Shown here: piece after piece, positions 1-7,498 of the stretch | How the letters are laid out: each line of letters opens with the position of its first letter | How positions within the stretch are numbered: position 1 is the stretch's first letter | Assembly (NCBI GenBank): GCA_019038735.1 | Contig: JAHOYW010000131.1 | Coordinates: 1-9,500 of the forward strand | Length of the DNA: 9,500 bases | DNA from: Victivallales bacterium | Lineage (GTDB): Bacteria > Verrucomicrobiota > Lentisphaeria > Victivallales > Victivallaceae | Direction: 5' to 3' | Notes under the pieces: model-generated | What the model saw: the letters and a program-made list of their open reading frames with translations, nothing else | What the model was told of the DNA's origin: nothing | Database searches by the model: none | Translations under genes and position numbers: made by a program

Positions 1-1
1 A

Positions 2-3000
2 TATAAAGTTTATCGAACTTCAAAATCAAGCTTTTATATACCGTTTTTTAAATGGGACTGGCTCTATGGACGAAATTCCTGTGTTTTTAGCGGCTGTTAT
101 TTTCCACGGGGCTGGCAAAGAAGTTCGCCAGCGGAACTAGTAGTCAGTAACATCGGTAAAACTGATATGAATGGTGAGTTGAGTTTTACTATTGATACCG
201 CCTTGGCGAAAGCTTTATTCGATGATGGCGATTCTGAATATAAAGTTAGTGCCGAAGTTACAGACAGCTCCCGTTATACGGAAGTCGGGCAGGGGAAAGT
301 TATTGCCGCCTCTAAAGCTTTTAGGATATATTGTAATACAAATAAAGGTTTTTACCAGACCGGAGAACCGATTGATCTTAGTATTTCCGCGACGGATTCC
401 AATAACAAAAAAGTATCGGGAAAATATACAGTTGATTTATTTAAAATAACTTATGACAAGAACGAATCACCGCTTGAAACAAAGCTCAAAACTTGGAAGG
501 GCGATAAAAGCACTAAAGACGCTAAGATAACATTCAGACTGAATAAAGTCGGTCATTATCTGGCAAGGACAAAACTTATTGACGCGCGGAATAATTCAAT
601 AAGCAATGAGCTGATAATCAGAGTATTCGGCAAAGGTGTTGACAATGTCGATAAAATGACTACTTTGCCGCTTGAACTGATTATGGATAAAAAGACTTAT
701 CAGCCGGGCGATGCCGCCTCGATTATGATAAACAGCGCAGAGCCGGGTCAAAAGGTTTTTCTTTTTATCAGACCAGCCAGCTCCGCTTCGCTAAAGAATC
801 CTAAATTGATAAATTTGCCGACTGGTTCAACAATCCTAGAGTTGAATATCAGAGCTTCTGATATGCCGAATGTATTCATTGAAGCCTTGACGGTTCGCAA
901 TGGCAGAATGTACAGCGTGACTAAACAGATAATTGTTCCGCCGGAAAAGAAAATATTAAATATCGAGCTGAAAACCGCAAAAAATAAATACAAACCTAGC
1001 AAAAAATGTCCACTGCAAATCAAAATAACTGACTCAAACGGCAAGGCGGTAGTTGGTGATGTAGTCCTGACGGTTTACGATAAGGCATTGGATATTTTAA
1101 GCGGTGGCAGCAATGTGCCTGAAATAAATGCTTTTTTCTGGAAATGGACTAGAAGCTGGTATATGCGGTCGTGTACAAGTTTAGATAAATCTTTTTATAG
1201 AATCCTCAAAGAACATGAGCTCTCAATGAGAACTTTAGGCATTTTTGGACACTTGCCTCCTGCATTAGAGGAAGGAGATTCTTGTGATGTGAGTAGCAAT
1301 AGTAGAGTAATGAAAAGCAAAAAAATGTCTTTTGATAGCGTGGGTGCGAGTGCTCCAATAGCAAACGCAAAAGATACTGTTGTTGTCCGCAAGAATTTTG
1401 CTGACTCAGTCTTGTGGAAAGTCGCGCTCAAGACTGATGAAAATGGTATGGCCAAATTACCGATAGCTTTGCCGGATAACCTGACTACTTGGAAAATCCG
1501 TGCTTGGGCAATGACTGATAACTGCGCGGTCGGGCAGGGCGAAAGTGAAGTGATTGTTAGTAAAGATTATCTCGTGCGCCTGATTCTGCCGCGCTTCCTG
1601 ACTACTGGCGATACCGCGACTTTTTCGGCTATCCTTATGAATCAGGGAAAACAATCCGGCAAAACTGCGACATCTATTAAAATATCCGGTGATTCCCTGC
1701 GTTTGCTGAATCCGGCTGAACAAAAAATCCAGCTCGGAGCGAATAGCGAAAAACGCCTTGACTGGCAGGTAAAGGCGGTCAAAGCTGGAAAAGTTTCTAT
1801 TACAGTAAAATCATTATTCGGGAAAAGTTCCGATGCTTTGCTGCTGCAATTACCTGTTCAAGTCAAAGGTATCACCAAACAAGTTGCTTCCAGCGGCTAT
1901 ATAAAAGCTCGAAAAAGCGCATCAGTGATTATTGATATTCCGGCGAAACGCAAAGAGGAAACAACAAAGTTGACTATCAATTTTTCACCCTCAATCGCGG
2001 TGGCGATGGTCGATTCTTTGCCCTACTTGATTAACACTGACGACAAAGATGTTTTCTCGACCATAAACCGTTTTATCCCGGCTTTGATAGCGCAGAACAC
2101 TTTGAAAAAAATGGGTATTGACCTAGCGGCAATAGAAAAATCCAAAGCTAATTTGAATCCGGTTGAACTAGGCAACAAAAAAACTCGCGCGGCTCAATGG
2201 AAACGTTTTAAAAATAATCCTGTATTCAGCGACAAAAAACTTAAAACATTAGTGAAAAAAGAATTAAAAACACTTATCGCTATGCAGAACAGCGATGGTG
2301 GCTGGGGCTGGTTTAGCGGTTTTTATGAACGTTCATATATTTATACAACAGTCAGAACAGTGCGTGCCCTGCAACTCGTTAAAAGTGTAGATAAGAAAAT
2401 TCTGAATCGTGGAATCACTTGGCTCAAAACATGGCAGGAGCGCAGAATTGAAGAAATTAAGGAGCATAATTATATTTCTAATATGGATGCTTTGGTCTTT
2501 GATACTCTAGTCAAGGCTGGTATGAAGTCTGAATTCATGCTGAAAAAACTTTTCAAGGACCGCGCAAAATTGAGTATTAACGGAATGACTATTTTAGCGA
2601 CAGCATGCCAGCGTTTGAAAGATGCTGGAAAACTCAAAATGCTGCTCAAAAACATTGAGCAGTTTATCGTTGAGGACAAGGAGAATCAGACCGCGTATTT
2701 ACGCATTCCTGATAATTACTGGTGGTGGAGCTGGTATGGGCGTGATATTGATACGCAGGCTGCCTATTTGAAGCTATTATCGAAAGTCGATCCTCGCGGC
2801 AAACGCGCCGCATGGCTGGCTAAATATATCTTGATTAACCGTAAACACGCAAGTTATTGGACTTCGGTTGTGGATACAGGTTTATGCGTGGATGCTTTAT
2901 GTGAATTTATAATAAAGAGCGGCGAAGCCAAACCGGATATGAAAGTCGAAGTGCTTTTTGACGGAAAAGTCCTCAGGGAAATTGAGATCAACGCTAAGAA

Positions 3001-3625
3001 TATGTTCAATATTGATAATTCTATAATGCTTTCCGCTAAAGATTTAAGCTCAGGCGAACATAAAGTCGAAATCCGCAAAGAAGGTGAGGGAACGGTTTAC
3101 TTCAATACTTATGTATCCTATTTCACGATGGAAGATTTTATCAAGCGTGCCGGCTTGGATTTAAAAATCAGACGGCAGTATTATAAACTTGAGGAAATCA
3201 AAGCTCAAAGCAATATACGCGGCAGTCGCGGACAGGCTCTCAAAGCAAATGTAGAAAAGTATAAACGTGTAGCGATTGACGATTTTACTAAAATCTTGAG
3301 CGGAGATTTAATAGAAATTGAATTTACTATTGAATCTAAAAACGATTACGAGTATATTGTTATTAACGATGGCAAAGCGGCAGGTTTTGAACCGGTGACA
3401 ATTTTGAGTGGATATACTCGAAATAATTTGGGGGCATTTGTGGAAATGCGCAATACTTTAACGCGTTTTTATATTCGCAGTTTAGCGCGCGGCAAACACT
3501 CTATGTCATATCGCATGCGTGCGGTTACTCCGGGTAAATTTATCGCTTTGCCAACAATCGCAACAGGAGCATACGCCCCTGAACTGCGTTGCAACTCAAA
3601 CGAATTTAGTGTTAATATAAAATAA
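2..3625 (+). CDS. Alpha-2-macroglobulin family protein, 5'-truncated by window edge, thioester motif lost
   Basis: The reading frame is open from base 2 and ends with TAA at 3623-3625, giving 1207 visible residues. The ATG at 167 is not the start: residues before it read as a normal macroglobulin (MG) domain with an aromatic stretch (FFKWDWLYG, about 47-73) running into GKTDMNGELSFTIDTA. Bacterial A2M proteins usually have about 1500-2000 residues, so several hundred are missing upstream. Order seen: MG-type beta domains (2-950); an MG domain with the motif YDKALD (about 953-1110); a bait-like linker (about 1262-1375); the core A2M domain (VRKNFADSVLWKVAL, then LTTWKIRAWAMT, about 1376-1560); another MG domain after LPRFLTTGD (about 1586 on); the alpha/alpha-toroid thioester-type domain (about 2012-2900, including DGGWGWFSGF); and C-terminal MG domains ending YRMRAVTPGKFIALPT. 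Where thioester members have C-x-E-Q, this protein has Asp-Val-Phe-Ser (2048-2059). Such proteins normally act in the periplasm as protease traps. Without the thioester, covalent trapping is not expected. The signal peptide is outside the window. Confidence 0.93.
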   Translation, partial: YKVYRTSKSSFYIPFFKWDWLYGRNSCVFSGCYFPRGWQRSSPAELVVSNIGKTDMNGELSFTIDTALAKALFDDGDSEYKVSAEVTDSSRYTEVGQGKVIAASKAFRIYCNTNKGFYQTGEPIDLSISATDSNNKKVSGKYTVDLFKITYDKNESPLETKLKTWKGDKSTKDAKITFRLNKVGHYLARTKLIDARNNSISNELIIRVFGKGVDNVDKMTTLPLELIMDKKTYQPGDAASIMINSAEPGQKVFLFIRPASSASLKNPKLINLPTGSTILELNIRASDMPNVFIEALTVRNGRMYSVTKQIIVPPEKKILNIELKTAKNKYKPSKKCPLQIKITDSNGKAVVGDVVLTVYDKALDILSGGSNVPEINAFFWKWTRSWYMRSCTSLDKSFYRILKEHELSMRTLGIFGHLPPALEEGDSCDVSSNSRVMKSKKMSFDSVGASAPIANAKDTVVVRKNFADSVLWKVALKTDENGMAKLPIALPDNLTTWKIRAWAMTDNCAVGQGESEVIVSKDYLVRLILPRFLTTGDTATFSAILMNQGKQSGKTATSIKISGDSLRLLNPAEQKIQLGANSEKRLDWQVKAVKAGKVSITVKSLFGKSSDALLLQLPVQVKGITKQVASSGYIKARKSASVIIDIPAKRKEETTKLTINFSPSIAVAMVDSLPYLINTDDKDVFSTINRFIPALIAQNTLKKMGIDLAAIEKSKANLNPVELGNKKTRAAQWKRFKNNPVFSDKKLKTLVKKELKTLIAMQNSDGGWGWFSGFYERSYIYTTVRTVRALQLVKSVDKKILNRGITWLKTWQERRIEEIKEHNYISNMDALVFDTLVKAGMKSEFMLKKLFKDRAKLSINGMTILATACQRLKDAGKLKMLLKNIEQFIVEDKENQTAYLRIPDNYWWWSWYGRDIDTQAAYLKLLSKVDPRGKRAAWLAKYILINRKHASYWTSVVDTGLCVDALCEFIIKSGEAKPDMKVEVLFDGKVLREIEINAKNMFNIDNSIMLSAKDLSSGEHKVEIRKEGEGTVYFNTYVSYFTMEDFIKRAGLDLKIRRQYYKLEEIKAQSNIRGSRGQALKANVEKYKRVAIDDFTKILSGDLIEIEFTIESKNDYEYIVINDGKAAGFEPVTILSGYTRNNLGAFVEMRNTLTRFYIRSLARGKHSMSYRMRAVTPGKFIALPTIATGAYAPELRCNSNEFSVNIK
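1262..1375 (+). other. Candidate protease bait region within the A2M-family protein
   Basis: This coding segment lies between the MG domain with YDKALD and the core A2M domain, where protease-trapping macroglobulins carry the exposed bait loop. Its residues are rich in Ser, Lys, Asp and small residues (for example SKKMSFDSVGASAP) with no obvious secondary-structure pattern, unlike the beta-rich flanks. It contains basic and hydrophobic sites that common proteases could cut. The position is seen in the sequence. The bait function is inferred from family architecture. Confidence 0.45.
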
Positions 3626-3626
3626 A

Positions 3627-3631
3627 AAGGA
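3627..3631 (+). promoter_or_regulatory. Ribosome binding site of the small lipoprotein gene
   Basis: AAGGA lies six bases before the ATG at 3638 and two bases after the stop codon of the A2M gene. It supports that ATG as the start. The 12-base gap leaves little room for a separate promoter, so read-through from the A2M gene is likely. Confidence 0.65.
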
Positions 3632-3637
3632 ATAATT

Positions 3638-4018
3638 ATGAAATTATCAAGTTTTTCCGGAATCGCGTTGTTAATTGTCGCGGCTATGTTTTTGAGCGGC
3701 TGTGCTGCTAAAAAACAACCCAAGAGAATTGCGGCTAATGAATTTTTTAAACAGATGCAGGAAGATTTTAAACGTATGAAAGATCCCAGGTCATCAATTA
3801 AGATGATGCGTGATTACGCTCAGGAAAAACTTCCTAACGCAACAGATGAAGAACTTGTATTTCTTGAAAGCAACCCAATCGTAAAGCCTAATTTTGATGG
3901 TACGATGTATGTCTTTTTCTGGAAAAGAGCCATTGGCAAAGGTATTCAAGTTATTTCCACGCCACCACCATGTAGACCAATCGTAGTATCCAGAACCCGC
4001 CGTCCACGCTTTCCATAA
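3638..4018 (+). CDS. Small putative lipoprotein of unknown function
   Basis: This gene encodes 126 residues. A short basic N-terminus (MK) and a hydrophobic stretch (residues 8-19) are followed by the lipobox LSGC, with the lipidated Cys at residue 22 (TGT at 3701-3703). Residue +2 after Cys is Ala rather than Asp, which by the enterobacterial rule would favour the outer membrane. The mature part of about 105 residues is charged, with a likely helical segment (about 32-58, many Lys, Asp and Met), and ends in a Pro/Arg-rich tail (TPPPCRPIVVSRTRRPRFP). I recognise no domain. It starts 12 bases after the A2M gene and ends 6 bases before comEC, so it is probably co-transcribed with them. Its position suggests it may act in the envelope alongside the A2M-like protein, but that is inference. 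The lipoprotein call is strong and the function is unknown. Confidence 0.82.
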   Translation: MKLSSFSGIALLIVAAMFLSGCAAKKQPKRIAANEFFKQMQEDFKRMKDPRSSIKMMRDYAQEKLPNATDEELVFLESNPIVKPNFDGTMYVFFWKRAIGKGIQVISTPPPCRPIVVSRTRRPRFP

Positions 4019-4024
4019 GCTACG

Positions 4025-6334
4025 GTGAAAATCTATAATAGTGTCATTAGTTTTGCAAAAAACGCCTTAAGCGAATTGCGGTCGGGCAGGGTGTTTGCTA
4101 AGATGCCGGCTCTACTGATTCTGCTTGGAATAATTTTCGCTATTCTGCCGCAAGTTTTATTTCCTGATTTAGAGTGGTGGAAAATTCTATTGAGCATCGC
4201 TCCAGTAATAATAATCGGCTCGTTTTTGTTGTCACGCAAACAAACTTTAATTCTCTTAGTAGCAAGCTTCGCAGGCTTGTTAAGCTTGAATATTCATCAA
4301 AAAATCACTAATTCTTCCTATGTTTCCTTGTTGGGGAACCGTGATCGTGCTGCTGAAATATTGGTGAAAGTTGTTGATACTTCAGCTTGTGGCAAAGATA
4401 TTCCATGGCTGCCTAATCCGGGTCTGATGACCGTAAAGGTCTTAAAGCTTCGACTAAATGCTGACAGTAAATGGCATGACAGTTACGGACTGACAGCTGT
4501 CCGTCTGCCATCTAGTGCTCCTTTGTTGAATTATGGTGATATTATCAGCTTGAAAGGAAGTTTTCGACGTTCAGGAAATCATTTTTTTCTTCAAAAAAAT
4601 ATCATTTCCAGTACAAGACACAAAACCGTAAATCAAATATTAGCCAATCCGGGCTCTAAACATTTTACTGATTACTTGAAGTCGCGCAATATTTCACGGA
4701 TTTTTTACTGTAAAGAATTTCTGGGAATAAAATCACAGGATGCCGGATTGTATCGACCCATATTGGCTTTTCGTAATTTTTTGCTGAAAAACGTGAGCAA
4801 TGGAATAAAGAATAAAAAAAATTGTGCTTTACTGGCAACTCTTTTATTTGGCTGTAAACAGGGATTGGATTATGCGGATAAGGTCAACTATATAAAAAGC
4901 GGTACAATTCATATTTTTACTGTCAGCGGTTTACATGTCGGGATATTGGCTCTGATTCTATTTTGGATTTTTCGCTGGGTTCCATTTCGTTCCCGGCATT
5001 TGCTGGTTCCTGCTATTTTGTTTCTCTATGTGCTTTCAACCGGAATGAATCCGCCCGCGCTTCGCGCGTGGCTGATGATTGCCATCTGGTGTGTGTGCCG
5101 GGCTGCATTACTATATATACCGGCTTTGAATATAGTATTTCTGACGGCGGCACTTTTACTGTTCAAAAATCCTTTTTACCTCAATGATATGGGCTTTCAG
5201 TTTTCTTTTACAGTTGTTGGTTTTTTGATTATTTCATCCCGCAACAGTCGCGAATGGGAACAGTTGTTCAGAGAGTTGTTTTCCTGGATTCCAGCCAAGA
5301 ATCTGAGTGTTATTACTTTTTGGAGTGAAAAATGGCGGCGTAAGCTTTTACTGGGCTTGTTTGGCTGTGTTGTCGCGTGGCTGGCAAGCAGCGGCATTTG
5401 TCTGTATTATCAGGGGATATATTTCCCCTTTTCGATTGTCGCTAATTTTTTGTTGATTCCTTTTGTTTTATTGTTATTTAATCTGATTTTTCTTAAAATA
5501 CTCTTAAGTCTTTTTAGTTTTTTGCTGCCTTTTACCGCATGGCTGGTGGAAAGCACAACTGGAATAATTGATTTTATTGCCGGAATATCGCTTGATCTTT
5601 TTGAATCAACTCACGCCGCGGCACCAACGATTTATGGTCTATTAATTTTCTACACGGCATTACTACTACTACTGCTCCTTGCCCGGAAGCGGCTTGGGAT
5701 TATTATTGCTCTGAGCATTTTAGGCGGAATGATTGTTTTCTGGCATATTTCGAGTAATTTCACTGCTCCGTCATTGACTATTATACATGGTGGAGGGAGT
5801 CAGGAAACGGCATTTGTTATTATCGAACCATCAGCAAAAAGCGCAACGGTGATTAATGTACCATCTTTTGAGGCGGCACGCTGTATTGCCGCGCGTCTGG
5901 GACAAAGCGGAGTTCGAAAAGTTGACATGCTGATTTTCAGTGCTAATCGGAAAACTTTTTGTGACGGCACTAAGCTTTTAGCCCAGCGTTTAAAAATAGG
6001 CGAAGTGATTCAATTAGTACCGAATAGCCGCGGTATATTTTTAAAGCGGGTTGTGAATGACTTACTTGAACAGGGAACTGTTTTTAAGACGGGCAGGATT
6101 TTTCTGGCAAATAAGGCTTTGTTTGAATATCATTCGGGAAAAATAAAAATTATCTCTAAAAATCAGTGTTTAGACATTGAATATCGCTCCAATCTCCTGC
6201 ATATTAAGCTGAGTGCATTTACTAATGATAATGGACGTAAAAGCATCGAATTTGTTTTTGATAAAGAGCATCGTATCAGCTGTGAATTATTGAATAGTTC
6301 GATTTTGGAAATGAGGGATTATAGTTTTGACTGA
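4025..6334 (+). CDS. comEC: ComEC/Rec2-family competence protein, DNA-uptake channel
   Basis: This gene encodes 769 residues, within the usual ComEC range. ComEC is the inner-membrane channel that carries one strand of incoming DNA into the cytoplasm during natural transformation. The N-terminus has hydrophobic segments (about residues 25-90) followed by a soluble OB-fold-like part (about 105-200). The competence domain (about 250-560) is multi-spanning and carries the hallmark HIFTVSGLHVG (about 297-307), GMNPPALRAWLM (about 340-351) and NDMGFQFSFTVVGF. A C-terminal soluble part (about 575-700) aligns by eye with the metallo-beta-lactamase-like domain of long ComEC proteins (starting LTIIHGGG, then GVRKVDMLIFSA), but the expected metal ligands are replaced (see findings). 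The start is GTG at 4025, six bases after the preceding stop. No good Shine-Dalgarno is visible, so translational coupling to the lipoprotein gene is possible, and a start at ATG 4103 cannot be excluded. The stop overlaps the next gene by 8 bases. Confidence 0.92.
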   Translation: MKIYNSVISFAKNALSELRSGRVFAKMPALLILLGIIFAILPQVLFPDLEWWKILLSIAPVIIIGSFLLSRKQTLILLVASFAGLLSLNIHQKITNSSYVSLLGNRDRAAEILVKVVDTSACGKDIPWLPNPGLMTVKVLKLRLNADSKWHDSYGLTAVRLPSSAPLLNYGDIISLKGSFRRSGNHFFLQKNIISSTRHKTVNQILANPGSKHFTDYLKSRNISRIFYCKEFLGIKSQDAGLYRPILAFRNFLLKNVSNGIKNKKNCALLATLLFGCKQGLDYADKVNYIKSGTIHIFTVSGLHVGILALILFWIFRWVPFRSRHLLVPAILFLYVLSTGMNPPALRAWLMIAIWCVCRAALLYIPALNIVFLTAALLLFKNPFYLNDMGFQFSFTVVGFLIISSRNSREWEQLFRELFSWIPAKNLSVITFWSEKWRRKLLLGLFGCVVAWLASSGICLYYQGIYFPFSIVANFLLIPFVLLLFNLIFLKILLSLFSFLLPFTAWLVESTTGIIDFIAGISLDLFESTHAAAPTIYGLLIFYTALLLLLLLARKRLGIIIALSILGGMIVFWHISSNFTAPSLTIIHGGGSQETAFVIIEPSAKSATVINVPSFEAARCIAARLGQSGVRKVDMLIFSANRKTFCDGTKLLAQRLKIGEVIQLVPNSRGIFLKRVVNDLLEQGTVFKTGRIFLANKALFEYHSGKIKIISKNQCLDIEYRSNLLHIKLSAFTNDNGRKSIEFVFDKEHRISCELLNSSILEMRDYSFD
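6313..6317 (+). promoter_or_regulatory. Ribosome binding site favouring the TTG start of the glycosyltransferase gene
   Basis: GAGGG lies within the last codons of comEC, nine bases before TTG 6327. The in-frame ATG at 6342 would be 24 bases away, too far for this site, and has no Shine-Dalgarno of its own. The site therefore favours TTG 6327 and an 8-base overlap with comEC, a typical translational-coupling arrangement. Confidence 0.5.
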
Positions 6335-7490
6335 TAAAAAAATGAAAATATGTCATGTAATTACCCGAATGATTGTCGGTGGAGCTCAGGAAAACACACT
6401 TTTTACAATAATCGGACACATACAAAAAGGGCACGAAGTGGTTTTGATAACCGGTCCGTCGCCCGGTCCTGAAGGCGAACTGTTAAATAATAGTGATTTT
6501 CCGGAATTTGAGATTATAGAAGTCCCTAATCTAGTCAGGGAAATGGATATAAGAAAAGATTATTCCGCCTACAAGGAATTGAAAAAAATATTCTCTGAAC
6601 GAAAGTTCGATGTTGTTCATACACATAGTTCCAAAGCAGGAGTCCTTGGACGTGCCGCCGCATGGAAAGTAAAAGTGCCATTTGTTACCCATACTGTTCA
6701 TGGACAAGCATTTCACGCATACGAAAAGCCGTGGAAAAACTTTTTCTATATCAATGCCGAACGCTGGGCGGCAAAACGCTGTCACAAGATATACGCGGTC
6801 GCGCAGGCAATGATTGATCAATGCGTTAAAGCCAAAGTCGCGCCGCGCGAAAAATATAAAGTCGTTTACAGCGGTATGGAAATCGGTGATTTTCTAAATT
6901 CTAAGCCGGAGCCGGAATTACGCAAAAAACTTGGAATTCCAGAGAATGCGCGAGTGATTGGCACGGTATCAAGATTATTCCCGTTAAAAGGCTATGAATA
7001 CTTTTTACCGCTTGCTCGTGCGGTCGCGAAAGTTTGTCCTGATGTTCATTTTCTTATTGTCGGTAACGGAACTATGCGTGAATGGATGGATCAGGAAATC
7101 GCCAAATTCGGCATGACCGACAAATTTCATTTCGCGGGCTTAGTGCCTCCCTATGAAGTTTACCGTTATATAGCCCTGATGGATATACTGGCACATTTAT
7201 CTTTGCGGGAAGGTTTGCCGCGTTGTGTTGTGCAGGCGTTAGCTTCGGGTAAACCGGCTCTCGGATTCAGCTTGGACGGAACTCCGGAAGTCATTATTGA
7301 CGGAGAAACCGGATACTGCGCAAATGCCAAGGACCTAAAAACCATAGCAGCAAGTGCAATACACATTCTCAGTACCCCAGGATTAGCTGAACAGATGGGT
7401 AAAAACGGCAGGAAAATGGTTGCCGAAAAGTTTAATTGGCATAAGATGGCAGACATTCTGGAAGAAGAGTACCTGAAACATTTAAAATAG
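6327..7490 (+). CDS. GT4-family (group 1) glycosyltransferase
   Basis: This gene encodes 387 residues, a normal length for a GT-B fold GT4 enzyme, which transfers a sugar from a nucleotide-sugar donor in the cytoplasm or at the inner membrane face. The N-terminal acceptor half begins KICHVITRMIVGGAQENT, the usual Gly-rich opening of this family, and continues with DVVHTHSSKAGVLGR and HTVHGQAFH. The C-terminal donor half has IGTVSRLFPLKGYEYFL, HFLIVGNGTMR and LREGLPRCVVQALASGKP, followed by GTPEVIIDGETGYC. The EX7E motif is present as E295-x7-Q303, so the second acidic residue is Gln. The start is taken as TTG 6327 because GAGGG lies nine bases upstream; ATG 6342 is the alternative and removes five residues. 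Acceptor and sugar cannot be read from the sequence. Capsule, lipopolysaccharide or exopolysaccharide synthesis is the usual setting, but no other polysaccharide gene is in view. Confidence 0.93.
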   Translation: MTDKKMKICHVITRMIVGGAQENTLFTIIGHIQKGHEVVLITGPSPGPEGELLNNSDFPEFEIIEVPNLVREMDIRKDYSAYKELKKIFSERKFDVVHTHSSKAGVLGRAAAWKVKVPFVTHTVHGQAFHAYEKPWKNFFYINAERWAAKRCHKIYAVAQAMIDQCVKAKVAPREKYKVVYSGMEIGDFLNSKPEPELRKKLGIPENARVIGTVSRLFPLKGYEYFLPLARAVAKVCPDVHFLIVGNGTMREWMDQEIAKFGMTDKFHFAGLVPPYEVYRYIALMDILAHLSLREGLPRCVVQALASGKPALGFSLDGTPEVIIDGETGYCANAKDLKTIAASAIHILSTPGLAEQMGKNGRKMVAEKFNWHKMADILEEEYLKHLK

Positions 7491-7498
7491 AGTTTAAG

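Noticed and set aside
1195..1723. Antisense open frames of about 86-88 codons across the A2M gene, with others at 748-1044, 2470-2679 and 2854-3078
   Set aside because: They lie fully inside a strongly supported + strand gene, have no recognisable protein features and no clear ribosome binding sites. They are shadows.
282..4098. A recurring GTCGGGCAGGG word at about 284-294, 1529-1539 and 4081-4091
   Set aside because: Three copies at irregular spacing, two of them encoding the same Val-Gly-Gln-Gly run within the A2M gene. No flanking repeat structure or inverted partner, so chance or coding constraint is enough.
5659..5676. Short ACT/CTA trinucleotide run that could be a slippage tract
   Set aside because: Only about four units. 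It encodes a leucine run inside a membrane segment of ComEC, which explains it; too short to call a phase-variable repeat.
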